Positions 43,188 to 51,823 of a DNA stretch of 64,000 bases are shown here, piece by piece. Origin of the DNA: Sphingomonas swuensis (lineage in GTDB: Bacteria > Pseudomonadota > Alphaproteobacteria > Sphingomonadales > Sphingomonadaceae). The notes beneath the pieces are model-generated. The model was given only the letters and a program-made list of their open reading frames with translations, did no database searches and was not told the origin of the DNA. The position numbers and the translations under genes are program-made. Position 1 is the first letter of the stretch, and each line of letters begins with the position of its first letter. The stretch lies in the NCBI RefSeq assembly GCF_039538045.1, contig NZ_BAABBQ010000001.1, positions 952,001 to 1,016,000 of the forward strand, written 5' to 3'.

Positions 43188-44558
43188 CTAGGCCTGCAGC
43201 TGATACTGCTTGAGCAGGTCGTAGAGCGTCGGGCGGCTGATCCCGAGGAGCTTGGCGGCGCCCGAGATATTGTGCTCGGTCCGGACCAGCGCCTGGTGGA
43301 TGGCGCGGCGGTCGGCCTTTTCGCGGGCGGCGCGCAGGTTGATCGCGTCGAACGCTTCTTCGGAGATCTCGGCGATGTCGAGGTCGAGCGCGCCGACGAG
43401 CTTGCCCTCGGCCATGATCACCGCGCGCTTGATGCGGTTCTCGAGTTCGCGGACGTTGCCGGGCCAGGCGTGGCCGTCGATCGCGGCGACCGCGTCGGGA
43501 GCGAGGCCGGTGACCGGCGAGCCCAGTTCGCGGGCGAAGCGGCGGACGAAGTGGCGGGCGAGCAGCACCGCGTCGCCGGGGCGCTCGGCGAGGGCCGGGA
43601 TCTTCACCACCATTTCGGCGAGGCGATAGTAGAGGTCTTCGCGGAAGCGGCCGTCGGCCTGCATGACCCCGAGGTCCTGGTGGGTGGCGGAGACGATCCG
43701 GACGTCGACCGCGATCGGCTGGCGGCCGCCGATTCGCTCGATGACCCGTTCCTGGAGGAAGCGCAGCAGCTTGACCTGGAGCGGGAGCGGCACGTCGCCG
43801 ATCTCGTCGAGGAAGAGGGTGCCGCCGGCGGCGAGCTCGATCTTGCCCGGGGTGGTCTTGACCGCGCCGGTGAAGGCGCCGCGTTCGAAGCCGAACAGCT
43901 CGGCCTCGAGGAGATTTTCCGGGATGGCGGCGCAGTTGATGGCGACGAACGGACCGTCGGCGCGGCGGCTCTTCTCGTGGACCGCGCGGGCGAGCAGTTC
44001 CTTGCCGGTGCCGCTTGCGCCGAGCAGCATGACCGAGACGTCGGCGGGGGCGACCCGCTCGACCGTCCGGGCGACGCGCAGCATCTCGGGCGCCGAGGTG
44101 ATGATCCGGCCGAGCACGGTGCCGCCGTCGGCCGCCTGCGCCTCGAGCCGGCGGTTCTCGGCCTCGAGCGCGTGGAGCGAGAAGGCGCGGGCGACGATCA
44201 GGCCGAGTTCGTCGATGTCGACCGGCTTCTTGTAGAAGTCGTAGGCGCCGAGCGCGATCGCGTGGAGCGCGCTTTCGCGGGCGCCGTGGCCCGAGGCGAC
44301 GATGACCTTGGTCGCGGGCTGGAGGCGGAGGATGTCGCTCAGCACCGCGAAACCCTCGCTGGTCCCGTCGGGGTCGGGCGGAAGGCCGAGGTCGAGGGTG
44401 ACGACCGCGGGCTCGTGGAGGCGGAGCAGTTCGAGCGCCTGGGCGCGGTCGAAGGCGCTGACCACGCGATAGCCCTCATAGGCCCATTTCAGCTGGCGCT
44501 GGAGACCCTCGTCGTCCTCGACCACGAGCAGCACGGGAAGGTCGGGGGAATCGCTCAT
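43188..44558 (-). CDS. prsR: PEP-CTERM-box response regulator PrsR (sigma-54 activator)
   Basis: A 456-residue NtrC-type regulator. Receiver 1-125 with phosphoacceptor D56 (TLDLGLPPDPDG) and the characteristic 'YEGY' region; AAA+ domain 145-380 with Walker A GASGTGKE (180-187), the sigma-54 contact loop GAFTGA (227-232) and Walker B LFLDEIGD; a Fis-type helix-turn-helix at 425-452 (GAAKLLGISRPTLYDLL). It matches the PrsR family linked to exosortase/PEP-CTERM systems. ATG 44558 overlaps the stop of the kinase PrsK. Confidence 0.9.
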   Translation of the reverse strand: MSDSPDLPVLLVVEDDEGLQRQLKWAYEGYRVVSAFDRAQALELLRLHEPAVVTLDLGLPPDPDGTSEGFAVLSDILRLQPATKVIVASGHGARESALHAIALGAYDFYKKPVDIDELGLIVARAFSLHALEAENRRLEAQAADGGTVLGRIITSAPEMLRVARTVERVAPADVSVMLLGASGTGKELLARAVHEKSRRADGPFVAINCAAIPENLLEAELFGFERGAFTGAVKTTPGKIELAAGGTLFLDEIGDVPLPLQVKLLRFLQERVIERIGGRQPIAVDVRIVSATHQDLGVMQADGRFREDLYYRLAEMVVKIPALAERPGDAVLLARHFVRRFARELGSPVTGLAPDAVAAIDGHAWPGNVRELENRIKRAVIMAEGKLVGALDLDIAEISEEAFDAINLRAAREKADRRAIHQALVRTEHNISGAAKLLGISRPTLYDLLKQYQLQA

Positions 44559-46636
44559 GCGGACAGCCTTTCGAGGGCGGATGGGGACGATGCCGCGAGC
44601 GGCAGGGTGATGGTGAAGCGGGTGCCCTGGCCGGGGCGGCTGTCGACGGTCAGCGCGCCGCCCATGGCGAGGATCAGCGAGCGGGCCTCGTAGGCGCCAA
44701 TCCCGAAGCCGCCCTGCTTGGTCGAGGCGAAGGGCGCGAACAGGCGGAGGCGGACGAACTCGGCGTCCATCCCGACGCCCTCGTCGAGGATCTCGATCCG
44801 GACCTCGGCGGGGCCGCGGCTGACCCGGACGGTGACGGGGGTGTCGGCCGGGCTGGCGTCGACCGCGTTGCCGACGAGGTGGCCAAGCGCCTGCTCGAGC
44901 CCGGCGCTATCGGCCAGCGCCTCGATCCCGCCGTCGCCGAGCAGCCGGACCTCATGGTGGCCGCGGTGGGCGGCGAGCACGCCGGCAAGGATCGGGCGAA
45001 GCGCGACGGGTCCGAGGGCGGGACGGACCCCGCCCGCGCCCGACGGAGCGAGGCGCGCGAGGAGGTCGTTCATCTTGCCGACCGAACCCTTGAGGGTGGC
45101 GATCATGTCGGCGCGGAAGTCGGGATTGTCGGCGTGCCGCTCGGCGTTTCGGGTGAGCAGCTTCAGCTGGCTGACGAGGTTCTTGATGTCGTGGAGGATG
45201 AAGGCGAAGCGGCGGTTGAACTCGTCGAAGCGCTGCGCCTCGCTGAGGCGCTGCTGGCCGATCGCCTCGGCGAGGCTCGAGGCGGCCTGGCGGCCGGCGG
45301 TCTTGAGGAGGTCGTAATCCTCCCAGTCGAGCGGGCGGCGGAGGTCGGGCGCGGTGAGCAGGACGAGCCCGACCACGGTCTCGCCATGGACGAGCGGGAT
45401 TCCGGCCCACAGCGAGGGCTCGTCGCGCAACCAGCCGGGGACCGGGAGCGCGAGGTCCGCGGCGGAGCCCCAGCGATAGCGATGGGCGTCGATCTCGAGC
45501 ACCCGGCCGTCGGCGAGGTGCGGCCAGAGCGCGTCGAGCCCGTCGCCCGCGACCAGCCCGGCGGGGAGCCGGTCCTGCCAGCGCCAGAGCCCGGCGGCGG
45601 TGACCTTGCCCTGGTCGTCGGGGGCTAGGAGCAGGCCCGCGGGGCTTTCAAGGATGTCGGCGAAGGCACGGACGATGCGCTCGCCCAGGGGCTCGGCCGA
45701 GCCGCTTGCGCCGAGTGTCGCGGCGAAGCGCAGCCATTCGGCGCGATAGTCGTAGCGATGCTCGAAGAAGTGCTTGGCGATCTTGACCTTGGTCCAGCTG
45801 CGCGCGCGGCGGCTGGGGAGGAGCACGGCGAGCGCGACGGTCATCCCGGCGAGGACCAGGACGGCGAGGCCCGAGAGCCAGTCCCACTGGCCGGCCCGGA
45901 GCGCCGCGGCGAGCACCGCCATGACCGCGAAGTAGGAGCAGATGGCGAGCAGCGAGAGGGACTGGAAGGTCGCCGCGCGGGACAGCTTGAGCGACCAGGC
46001 CTCGCTGTCGCTGCGGGTCAGCGCGAAGGCCGGGGCGGCGAGCGCGACGACGATCCCGCGATAGTCGGCGACACCCTCGGCCAATGGCACGTGAAGCGCG
46101 AGCATCGTGTAGAGGTTGAGGTCGTAGCTCCACAGGAAGGCGAGGCCGAGCATCGGCAGGCGGATCGCGCCGCGGCTGGTGGCGGCGGCCTGTCCGTAGA
46201 GGTTGTGGACGAGGACCAGCGCGCCGGCGGCGCCGATTACCCGAAGCAGGGTGGCGCTGGCGGCAAGCGCGGGGGCGCCGGCGGGGGAGGCGAAGGGCAG
46301 CAGGCTGTCGGCGACGAACTGGAGCCCGATGACGAGCGCGACTGCGGCATAGACGAGGCCGACCCCGCGGCGGCGAAGCCCGCTCTCCCCGCTCGCGCCC
46401 GAAAGCACGAACAGCATCGCCACCCAGAGGAGGTTGCGCGCGGTCTCGGCATGGGCGGCGAGGAGCGAGCCGGGGACGACCCCGGTCAGCCAGGAGGAAG
46501 CGGCGGTGGTGAGGAGGCCGCCGAGCAGGAGCTTCTGTGCCGGCCCCGTCGCCCAGCCGCGCAGCTGCCAAAGGAGCACGGCGGCGAAGGCCACCGCGCC
46601 GAGCGAATGGCTCCAGAAGGAAAGCAGACTGTCCAC
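44555..46636 (-). CDS. prsK: PEP-CTERM system sensor histidine kinase PrsK
   Basis: A 693-residue membrane kinase. About eight to nine helices occupy 10-275, then a GAF-like domain (300-455), a kinase core with H482 in FILHDIKNLVSQLKLL and an ATPase domain (DEGVGMD, GFGIGAYEARSL). The long membrane module plus GAF is the PrsK layout. It is transcribed with PrsR. The usual partners are exosortase-linked polysaccharide genes with sigma-54 promoters; these are not in the window. Confidence 0.9.
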   Translation of the reverse strand: MDSLLSFWSHSLGAVAFAAVLLWQLRGWATGPAQKLLLGGLLTTAASSWLTGVVPGSLLAAHAETARNLLWVAMLFVLSGASGESGLRRRGVGLVYAAVALVIGLQFVADSLLPFASPAGAPALAASATLLRVIGAAGALVLVHNLYGQAAATSRGAIRLPMLGLAFLWSYDLNLYTMLALHVPLAEGVADYRGIVVALAAPAFALTRSDSEAWSLKLSRAATFQSLSLLAICSYFAVMAVLAAALRAGQWDWLSGLAVLVLAGMTVALAVLLPSRRARSWTKVKIAKHFFEHRYDYRAEWLRFAATLGASGSAEPLGERIVRAFADILESPAGLLLAPDDQGKVTAAGLWRWQDRLPAGLVAGDGLDALWPHLADGRVLEIDAHRYRWGSAADLALPVPGWLRDEPSLWAGIPLVHGETVVGLVLLTAPDLRRPLDWEDYDLLKTAGRQAASSLAEAIGQQRLSEAQRFDEFNRRFAFILHDIKNLVSQLKLLTRNAERHADNPDFRADMIATLKGSVGKMNDLLARLAPSGAGGVRPALGPVALRPILAGVLAAHRGHHEVRLLGDGGIEALADSAGLEQALGHLVGNAVDASPADTPVTVRVSRGPAEVRIEILDEGVGMDAEFVRLRLFAPFASTKQGGFGIGAYEARSLILAMGGALTVDSRPGQGTRFTITLPLAASSPSALERLSA

Positions 46637-46700
46637 GAAGGGCAGTGTCGGAGAAATTTACAAAGGAAGGGTGAAGATCCTCCCTGTCGCGCAGCGATCG

Positions 46701-46785
46701 GAGTGGTGGAGGGGCCCGTGGTGACCAAGCTGGCCCCGCCGTCAGCCGCCACGCGGCGGCCACCTCCGCCAAGGGGAAGGAGCGG
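46701..46785. repeat. REP-like intergenic element
   Basis: GAGTGGTGGAGGGGCC (46701-46716) is the exact reverse complement of 26920-26935. It is followed by GC-rich inverted sequence (GCCGCCACGCGGCGGC). It lies in the gap between prsK and the M20 gene. Confidence 0.55.
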
Positions 46786-48069
46786 TTACTTCCCCAGCAC
46801 GTCGAGCGCGCCGGCTTCCATTGCGGTCACCGCGGTGGCGATGACGGTCTCGGCCTCGGGCGCCCAGAAGGGCGAGTGGAGCGAGGGGAGCTTGGCGGGG
46901 TCGCCGGCGGCCTTGTCCCATTGCGCCTGGGGCACGCCACCGACCCAGAAGATCAGGCTTTCGATCTGCGTGTCGGCGAGGCGGAAGCGGCTGAAGTCCT
47001 CGCCGCCCATCACCGGCGGGACCTGCCGGACGCGGTCCTTGCCGAAGCGGGTCTGGAAGGAGGCGAGGGTGCGGTTGGCGAAGCCCTCGCTGTTGAAGGT
47101 CGAGGGGGTGAACAGCTCCTCGCGGACCTTAACCTCGGGCATCCGCGCGTCGGGAAGCCCGGCGGCGATCGCCTCTCCGCGCGCGATGCGGGCGATCCCG
47201 CCGAGCAGCTTGCGGCGGACCTCGGGCGTGTAGCTGCGAACGGTGAGCTGGAGCCGCGCCTCGTCGGGGATGATGTTGTGCTTGGCGCCCGCCTGGAAGC
47301 TGCCGACGGTGACCACCGCGGGATCGAGCGGGTTGTTCTCGCGGCTGACGAGGGTCTGCAGTCCCATCACGATCTGGCTGGCGAGGACGATCGGGTCCTT
47401 GGCGGTGTGCGGGTAGGCGCCGTGGCCGCCGAGGCCCTTCACCAGGATGTCGACGCTGTCGACGTTGGCGAGCGCATAGCCGGGGGTGACGCCGATGGTG
47501 CCCGCGGGAAGGCTCGCGCTGTCATGGAAGGCGAGCGCGTGGGTCGGCTTGGGAAAGCGGCTGTAGAGGCCGTCGTCGAGCATCGCCTTGGCGCCTTCGC
47601 CGGTCTCCTCGCCGGGCTGGAGAACCAGCACCAGCGTGCCGCTCCAGCGCGCCTTGTCGGCGACGAGGCGGCGGGCGGCGCCGATCAGCGCGGCCATGTG
47701 CGTGTCGTGGCCGCAGGCGTGCATTACCCCAGTCTCGACCCCCGAGCGGGCGGTCGCGCGGACCTTGCTGGCGAAGGGCAGTCCGGTCTGCTCGACCACC
47801 GGAAGCCCGTCCATGTCGGCGCGCATCAGCAGCGTCTTGCCTGGCCCGTTGCGAAGGACCGCGACGACACCGGTGCCGCCGACCTTCTCGGTCACGGTAA
47901 AGCCGAGCTTCCTCAATTCGGGAGCGAGGCGGGCGGCGGTCTTCACCTCCTGCATCGACAGCTCGGGCGCGGCGTGAAGCTCGCGGTAGAGGGTCATCAG
48001 CGGGGCCATTTCCGCCGGGGTCGGCGAGGCGGCGGCAAGGGTCGCGGCGGCGAGAAGCGAGCTGATCAT
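46786..48069 (-). CDS. M20-family amidohydrolase, exported
   Basis: A 427-residue protein. A weak signal peptide covers 1-17. The M20D amidohydrolase pattern is clear: LYRELHAAPELSMQE, LMRADMDGLPV, MHACGHDTHMA (metal ligands), QPGEETGEGA, and MGGEDFSRF near the end. The family removes acyl groups from amino acids or hydrolyses hippurate/IAA-like amides; the substrate is not identifiable. Probably periplasmic. Confidence 0.88.
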   Translation of the reverse strand: MISSLLAAATLAAASPTPAEMAPLMTLYRELHAAPELSMQEVKTAARLAPELRKLGFTVTEKVGGTGVVAVLRNGPGKTLLMRADMDGLPVVEQTGLPFASKVRATARSGVETGVMHACGHDTHMAALIGAARRLVADKARWSGTLVLVLQPGEETGEGAKAMLDDGLYSRFPKPTHALAFHDSASLPAGTIGVTPGYALANVDSVDILVKGLGGHGAYPHTAKDPIVLASQIVMGLQTLVSRENNPLDPAVVTVGSFQAGAKHNIIPDEARLQLTVRSYTPEVRRKLLGGIARIARGEAIAAGLPDARMPEVKVREELFTPSTFNSEGFANRTLASFQTRFGKDRVRQVPPVMGGEDFSRFRLADTQIESLIFWVGGVPQAQWDKAAGDPAKLPSLHSPFWAPEAETVIATAVTAMEAGALDVLGK

Positions 48070-48145
48070 GGGGGCGAGTGTAGCGAGCGCTTCCCGCCGG
48101 TCCAGCCGCCCTCGAACCTCCCCTTTTGTCGCGCCGCGGGGAAGT

Positions 48146-48751
48146 TCAGGCGGGGACGAGTTCGATGACGTCGATCAGGCTTTCGAAGCGCGGGTAGGGG
48201 AGGATGAGGCGCCAGCGCTGCGGACCGATGCGCTCGACATAGCCGGCGAGATCCCGCTCTGAGTCGGCGCCGTATGGCATGGCGCGCTGCTCGTCGCCGA
48301 GGACCAGCGTGCCGAGGAAGACGGAGCGGAGCACGCCGTCGGGGAGGATGGTCCCGACCTGCCGCTGCGACCCGGTCAGCTTGGCGAAGTGCTGGACGCC
48401 CGCGTGGGTGCTGATCCGGCAGTTGAAGCGCGGATAGGCGATGAACGGCAGGAGCCCGGGCGAACGCGCGCCGAGCTTGATCACCCGGCAGCGATAGGTG
48501 CCGTTCGGGATCGGTCCGCCGAGTGCGGCGTCGGGCTCGAGCAGTGCGCCTTCTCGCAGGATCGCGGGCTGGTGACCGGCGGCGCGCGCTTCGGCGAGGC
48601 CACGGGTGAAGGCCTCGCGCCAGTCACGGAGCCGCTGGCGGTCGCCGTCGGTCGCCGCCGCGCGCACGGTTGTCCCCGGCGGGGTCAGCGGCGCATTGTC
48701 GGTGGCGCAGCCCGCGACGAGCAGTGCGGCGAGGGGAAGAAGGGCTTTCAT
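48146..48751 (-). CDS. DUF4893 lipoprotein
   Basis: A 201-residue lipoprotein with the lipobox LLVAGC at 12-17. The mature domain (RQRLRDWREAFTRGLAEARAAG, NGTYRCRVIKLGAR, FNCRISTHAGVQHFAKLTGSQR) matches DUF4893, a family of unknown function common in sphingomonads. It lies 76 bases upstream of the M20 gene on the same strand. Confidence 0.82.
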   Translation of the reverse strand: MKALLPLAALLVAGCATDNAPLTPPGTTVRAAATDGDRQRLRDWREAFTRGLAEARAAGHQPAILREGALLEPDAALGGPIPNGTYRCRVIKLGARSPGLLPFIAYPRFNCRISTHAGVQHFAKLTGSQRQVGTILPDGVLRSVFLGTLVLGDEQRAMPYGADSERDLAGYVERIGPQRWRLILPYPRFESLIDVIELVPA

Positions 48752-48830
48752 CCGGTCACCCTATCGTCCCGGCGGAGTATCGCCAGCACCCAAATGCGGC
48801 TCCCCTCACAGCCCGGCGCGGTGAGACCGG

Positions 48831-49616
48831 TCACTGCGCGGTCCAGCCTCCGTCCATGCTGAGGTTGGCGCCGGTGATGCTGCCCGCCTCGGGACGGCAG
48901 AGGAACAGGGCGAGGGCGGCGACCTCGACCGGCTCGACGAAGCGCTTGGTCGGCTGGGCGGCGAGGAGGACGTCGTTCATGACCTGCTCGCGGGTGAGAT
49001 TGCGCGCCTTCATCGTGTCGGGAATCTGGTTCTCGACCAGCGTGGTCCAGACGTAGCCGGGCGAGATGCAGTTGACGGTGACCCCGTCGCGCGCCGCCTC
49101 GAGCGCGACCGCCTTGGTGAAGCCCGCGACTCCATGCTTGGCCGCGACATAGGGTGCCTTGTTGGGGGAGGCGACGAGGCTGTGCGCGCTGGCGGTGTTG
49201 ATGATCCGCCCGAAGCCGCGCTGGCGCATCGAGGGCAGGCAGAGGCGGGTGGTGTGGAACACCGCCGACAGGTTCACCGCCATGATCCAGTCCCACTTCT
49301 CGGGCGGAAAGTTCTCGATCGGCGAGACGTGCTGGACGCCGGCATTGTTGACGAGGATCGAGGGGCTTCCGAGCTCGTCGGTGCATTGCGCGACGAGGCC
49401 GTCGATCGCGTCCGGGTCGGACAGGTCGGCATCGGAGAAGCCGGCGCAATCATCGGACAAGGCGGCGAGCTCGTCCTTGAGTTCGAGGTTGGCGTCGCGG
49501 TCGCCAAAGCCATGGAGCATGACCCGCGCCCCTTCCGCGGCGAGCGCCCGGGCGATGGCAAGGCCGATCCCCGAGGTGGAACCGGTAACGAGGGCGACCT
49601 TGTCCTTGAGGATCAT
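48831..49616 (-). CDS. bdhA: 3-Hydroxybutyrate dehydrogenase (SDR family)
   Basis: A 261-residue short-chain dehydrogenase. Cofactor motif TGSTSGIGLAIA; catalytic Ser in ASAHSLVASPNKAPYVAAKHG with Y-x-x-x-K; NNAGVQHV and the stretch PPEKWDWIMAVNLSAVFHTTR typical of D-beta-hydroxybutyrate dehydrogenases. It oxidises 3-hydroxybutyrate to acetoacetate in PHB turnover. ATG 49616 has GGAG 10 bases upstream. Confidence 0.88.
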   Translation of the reverse strand: MILKDKVALVTGSTSGIGLAIARALAAEGARVMLHGFGDRDANLELKDELAALSDDCAGFSDADLSDPDAIDGLVAQCTDELGSPSILVNNAGVQHVSPIENFPPEKWDWIMAVNLSAVFHTTRLCLPSMRQRGFGRIINTASAHSLVASPNKAPYVAAKHGVAGFTKAVALEAARDGVTVNCISPGYVWTTLVENQIPDTMKARNLTREQVMNDVLLAAQPTKRFVEPVEVAALALFLCRPEAGSITGANLSMDGGWTAQ

Positions 49617-49746
49617 GTGAATGCGACTCCTTGTGTCCTTCCGTCACAAGAAGAAGCGGAGCGACGGGTCAAGCCCGCGGTGACGATAGGCGGCTTGCAA
49701 CCGCAGTGCCCCGCCGATCATTAAGGGGCCGAAAGGGAGTTAGGGC

Positions 49747-50640
49747 ATGCGGCTAGGCGACGGGAACGACAGCGACTTCATCGATGCAACGGGTCGTTCC
49801 GGAGGATCGTCGATGCTCGGCGGCGGGGGCGGCATCCTCGGCTTCCTCATCCCGCTGGTGCTCAGCCGGTTCGGCTTCGTCGGGCTGCTGATCCTCGCGC
49901 TCGGCTATTGCGCGCTCGGCGGGCTCGGCGGCGGCGGGATCCTCGGCGGGGGCGGAGCTCCCACCCAGCAGCAGGGTGAGGCGGGCAAGTCGACGCTGTC
50001 GGCGGAAGACGGCCAGGTCCTCCGGTCGACTCTGATCTCGACCGACCAGGTGTGGGGCGAGCTGTTCCGCGCCGCCGGCCAGACCTACCGCGAGCCGCAG
50101 CTGGTCGCCTATCGCGGCGGCTATCCGACCGCCTGCGGGCAGGGCCAGGCGGCGTTCGGGCCCTTCTACTGCCCGGGCGACAGCCGGATCTACATCGACC
50201 CGAGCTTCTTCAACGAACTGAAGACCCGCTTCGGCGCGAGCGGCGACTTCGCGCCTTACTATGTGATCGCGCACGAGGTCGGGCACCACATCCAGAACCT
50301 CGAGGGCACGCTCGACAAGGCGAGCCGGGCCCAGGCCAGCCTCGGCAAGGCCGAGGGCAATGCGGTCCAGGTCGGGGTCGAGCTCCAGGCGGACTGCTAT
50401 GCCGGCGTGTGGGCGGCGCGGGCCAAGGCGCCGGACGGAAGCCGTGCACTCGATCCGGACGATCTCGCCGAGGGCCTCCGCGCGGCCGAGGCGATCGGCG
50501 ACGACGCGCTGATGAGCCAGGCCGGCCAGGCGGTTCGCCCCGAGAGCTTCACCCACGGCTCGAGCGCGCAGCGGATGGAAGCGCTCAAGCGCGGGCTCGA
50601 GAGCGGCAATCCGAGCGTGTGCAACTACAATCGGGTGTGA
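49747..50640 (+). CDS. Neutral zinc metallopeptidase (YpfJ family)
   Basis: A 297-residue protein. A Gly-rich N-terminus, a transmembrane helix at about 34-56 and a Gly-rich linker lead to the peptidase domain with the zinc motif HEVGHHIQN and downstream ELQADCYAG (third ligand). The family is predicted metallopeptidase, with experimental function sparse. The active domain should be periplasmic. Single-gene unit. Confidence 0.9.
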   Translation: MRLGDGNDSDFIDATGRSGGSSMLGGGGGILGFLIPLVLSRFGFVGLLILALGYCALGGLGGGGILGGGGAPTQQQGEAGKSTLSAEDGQVLRSTLISTDQVWGELFRAAGQTYREPQLVAYRGGYPTACGQGQAAFGPFYCPGDSRIYIDPSFFNELKTRFGASGDFAPYYVIAHEVGHHIQNLEGTLDKASRAQASLGKAEGNAVQVGVELQADCYAGVWAARAKAPDGSRALDPDDLAEGLRAAEAIGDDALMSQAGQAVRPESFTHGSSAQRMEALKRGLESGNPSVCNYNRV

Positions 50641-50645
50641 GGATT

Positions 50646-50752
50646 GCGCCTCCCCTCGGGGGAGGTGGTGGCGACGCGGAGAGAAGGGTTCTCGCGAGTG
50701 GCGGGAACCCCTCTCTTACTGCGTAACAGCTCCCTAAAGGGGAGCGGCGAAG
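50646..50752. repeat. Cluster of hairpins between convergent genes
   Basis: Three palindromes in about 100 bases: CCTCCCC-TCG-GGGGAGG near 50649-50665; a longer imperfect stem around GAGAAGGGTTC and GAACCCCTCTC near 50681-50717; and GCTCCC-TAAA-GGGGAGC near 50728-50745. They separate the metallopeptidase from the convergent MDR gene and may act both as REP-type repeat and terminator. Confidence 0.55.
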
Positions 50753-51745
50753 CTAGAGCCTGACCAGCATCTTTCCGGTGTTGGCGCCGCTGAACAGGCC
50801 GAGGAAGGCCTCGGGGGTCTTCTCCAGCCCCTCGACCACCGTGTCGCGGCCGCGGACTTGGCCGCTTGCGATCATCTGGCCCATGTCGGCGAAGAACTCG
50901 GCGTTGCGGGGGAGGTAGTCGGTGTAGATGAAGCCCTTGAGCATCATCCGCATCCCGATCACCCGCATCAGGTAGCGAAGCGCGGTCGGCTCCCCACTGT
51001 TGTAGCCGTCGATCATCCCGCAGATGGCGAAGCGCGCGTCCTTGCGACCGAGCGCGAGGGCGGCGTCGAGATGCTCGCCGCCGACATTGTCGAAATAGAC
51101 GTCGATGCCCTTGGGCGCGACTTCGGCCAGCGCCTTCACCAGCGGGATGCCCGACTTGTAGTCGATGACCGCGTCGGCACCGAGCTCGCGGACGAAGGCG
51201 CACTTGTCGGCGCCGCCGGCCGAGCCGATCACCGTCATGCCCTTGGCCTTGGCGATCTGGACCACTGCCGAGCCGACCGCGCCCGCGGCGGCCGAGACGA
51301 AGACAATGTCGCCGGCCTTGGCCTGCGCCGCGTCGAGCAGGCCCCAGTAAGCGGTGCCGCCGGTCAGGCCGAGGTTGCCGAGGAAGGCCTGCGGCTCGAC
51401 CCCGGGAATGGTCGGAAGCTTGTTGAGCGCGGCGGCGGGGACCACCGCCTCGTCGCGCCAGCCCATCATGTGGAGCACGCGGTCGCCGGGCTGGAAGTCG
51501 GACGAGCGGCTTTCGACCACCTCGCCGACCGCGCCGCCCTCGAGCGGCTCGCCGACCTGGAAGGGCGGGACGTAGCTCTTCACGTCGTTCATCCGGCCGC
51601 GCATGTAGGGATCGACCGACAGCCACTGGTTGCGCACCCGGACCATGCCGTCCTCGAGTGCGGGCAGGCTGATCTCGCGGTGCTCGAAATTGTCGGCGGT
51701 CGGAAGGCCGGTGGGACGGCTCTTGAGGTGCCAGGCTGCGGCCAT
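50753..51745 (-). CDS. NADP-dependent MDR oxidoreductase (PTGR/CurA-like)
   Basis: A 330-residue zinc-free MDR enzyme. N-terminus AAWHLKSRPTGLPTADNF, then LSVDPYMRGRMN (the leukotriene/2-alkenal reductase signature), cofactor motif SAAAGAVGSAVVQIAK and DVYFDNVGGEHLDAAL. It reduces the double bond of alpha,beta-unsaturated carbonyls in related enzymes. ATG 51745 has GGAG upstream. It lies downstream of the DUF2171 gene past a terminator. Confidence 0.88.
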   Translation of the reverse strand: MAAAWHLKSRPTGLPTADNFEHREISLPALEDGMVRVRNQWLSVDPYMRGRMNDVKSYVPPFQVGEPLEGGAVGEVVESRSSDFQPGDRVLHMMGWRDEAVVPAAALNKLPTIPGVEPQAFLGNLGLTGGTAYWGLLDAAQAKAGDIVFVSAAAGAVGSAVVQIAKAKGMTVIGSAGGADKCAFVRELGADAVIDYKSGIPLVKALAEVAPKGIDVYFDNVGGEHLDAALALGRKDARFAICGMIDGYNSGEPTALRYLMRVIGMRMMLKGFIYTDYLPRNAEFFADMGQMIASGQVRGRDTVVEGLEKTPEAFLGLFSGANTGKMLVRL

Positions 51746-51768
51746 GGGTCGGTTCTCCAGACAAGGGA

Positions 51769-51801
51769 AAGGCCCGGACACCGCTGGGGTGCCCGGGCCT
51801 T
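51769..51801 (-). terminator. Rho-independent-like terminator after the DUF2171 gene
   Basis: AAGGCCCGG-A-CACC-N5-GGTG-C-CCGGGCCTT forms a 13-base stem with one mismatch, 22 bases past the DUF2171 stop, followed on the minus strand by TCCCTTGTC. Confidence 0.75.
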
Positions 51802-51823
51802 CCCGTCAAGCTGCCAAGAGCGC

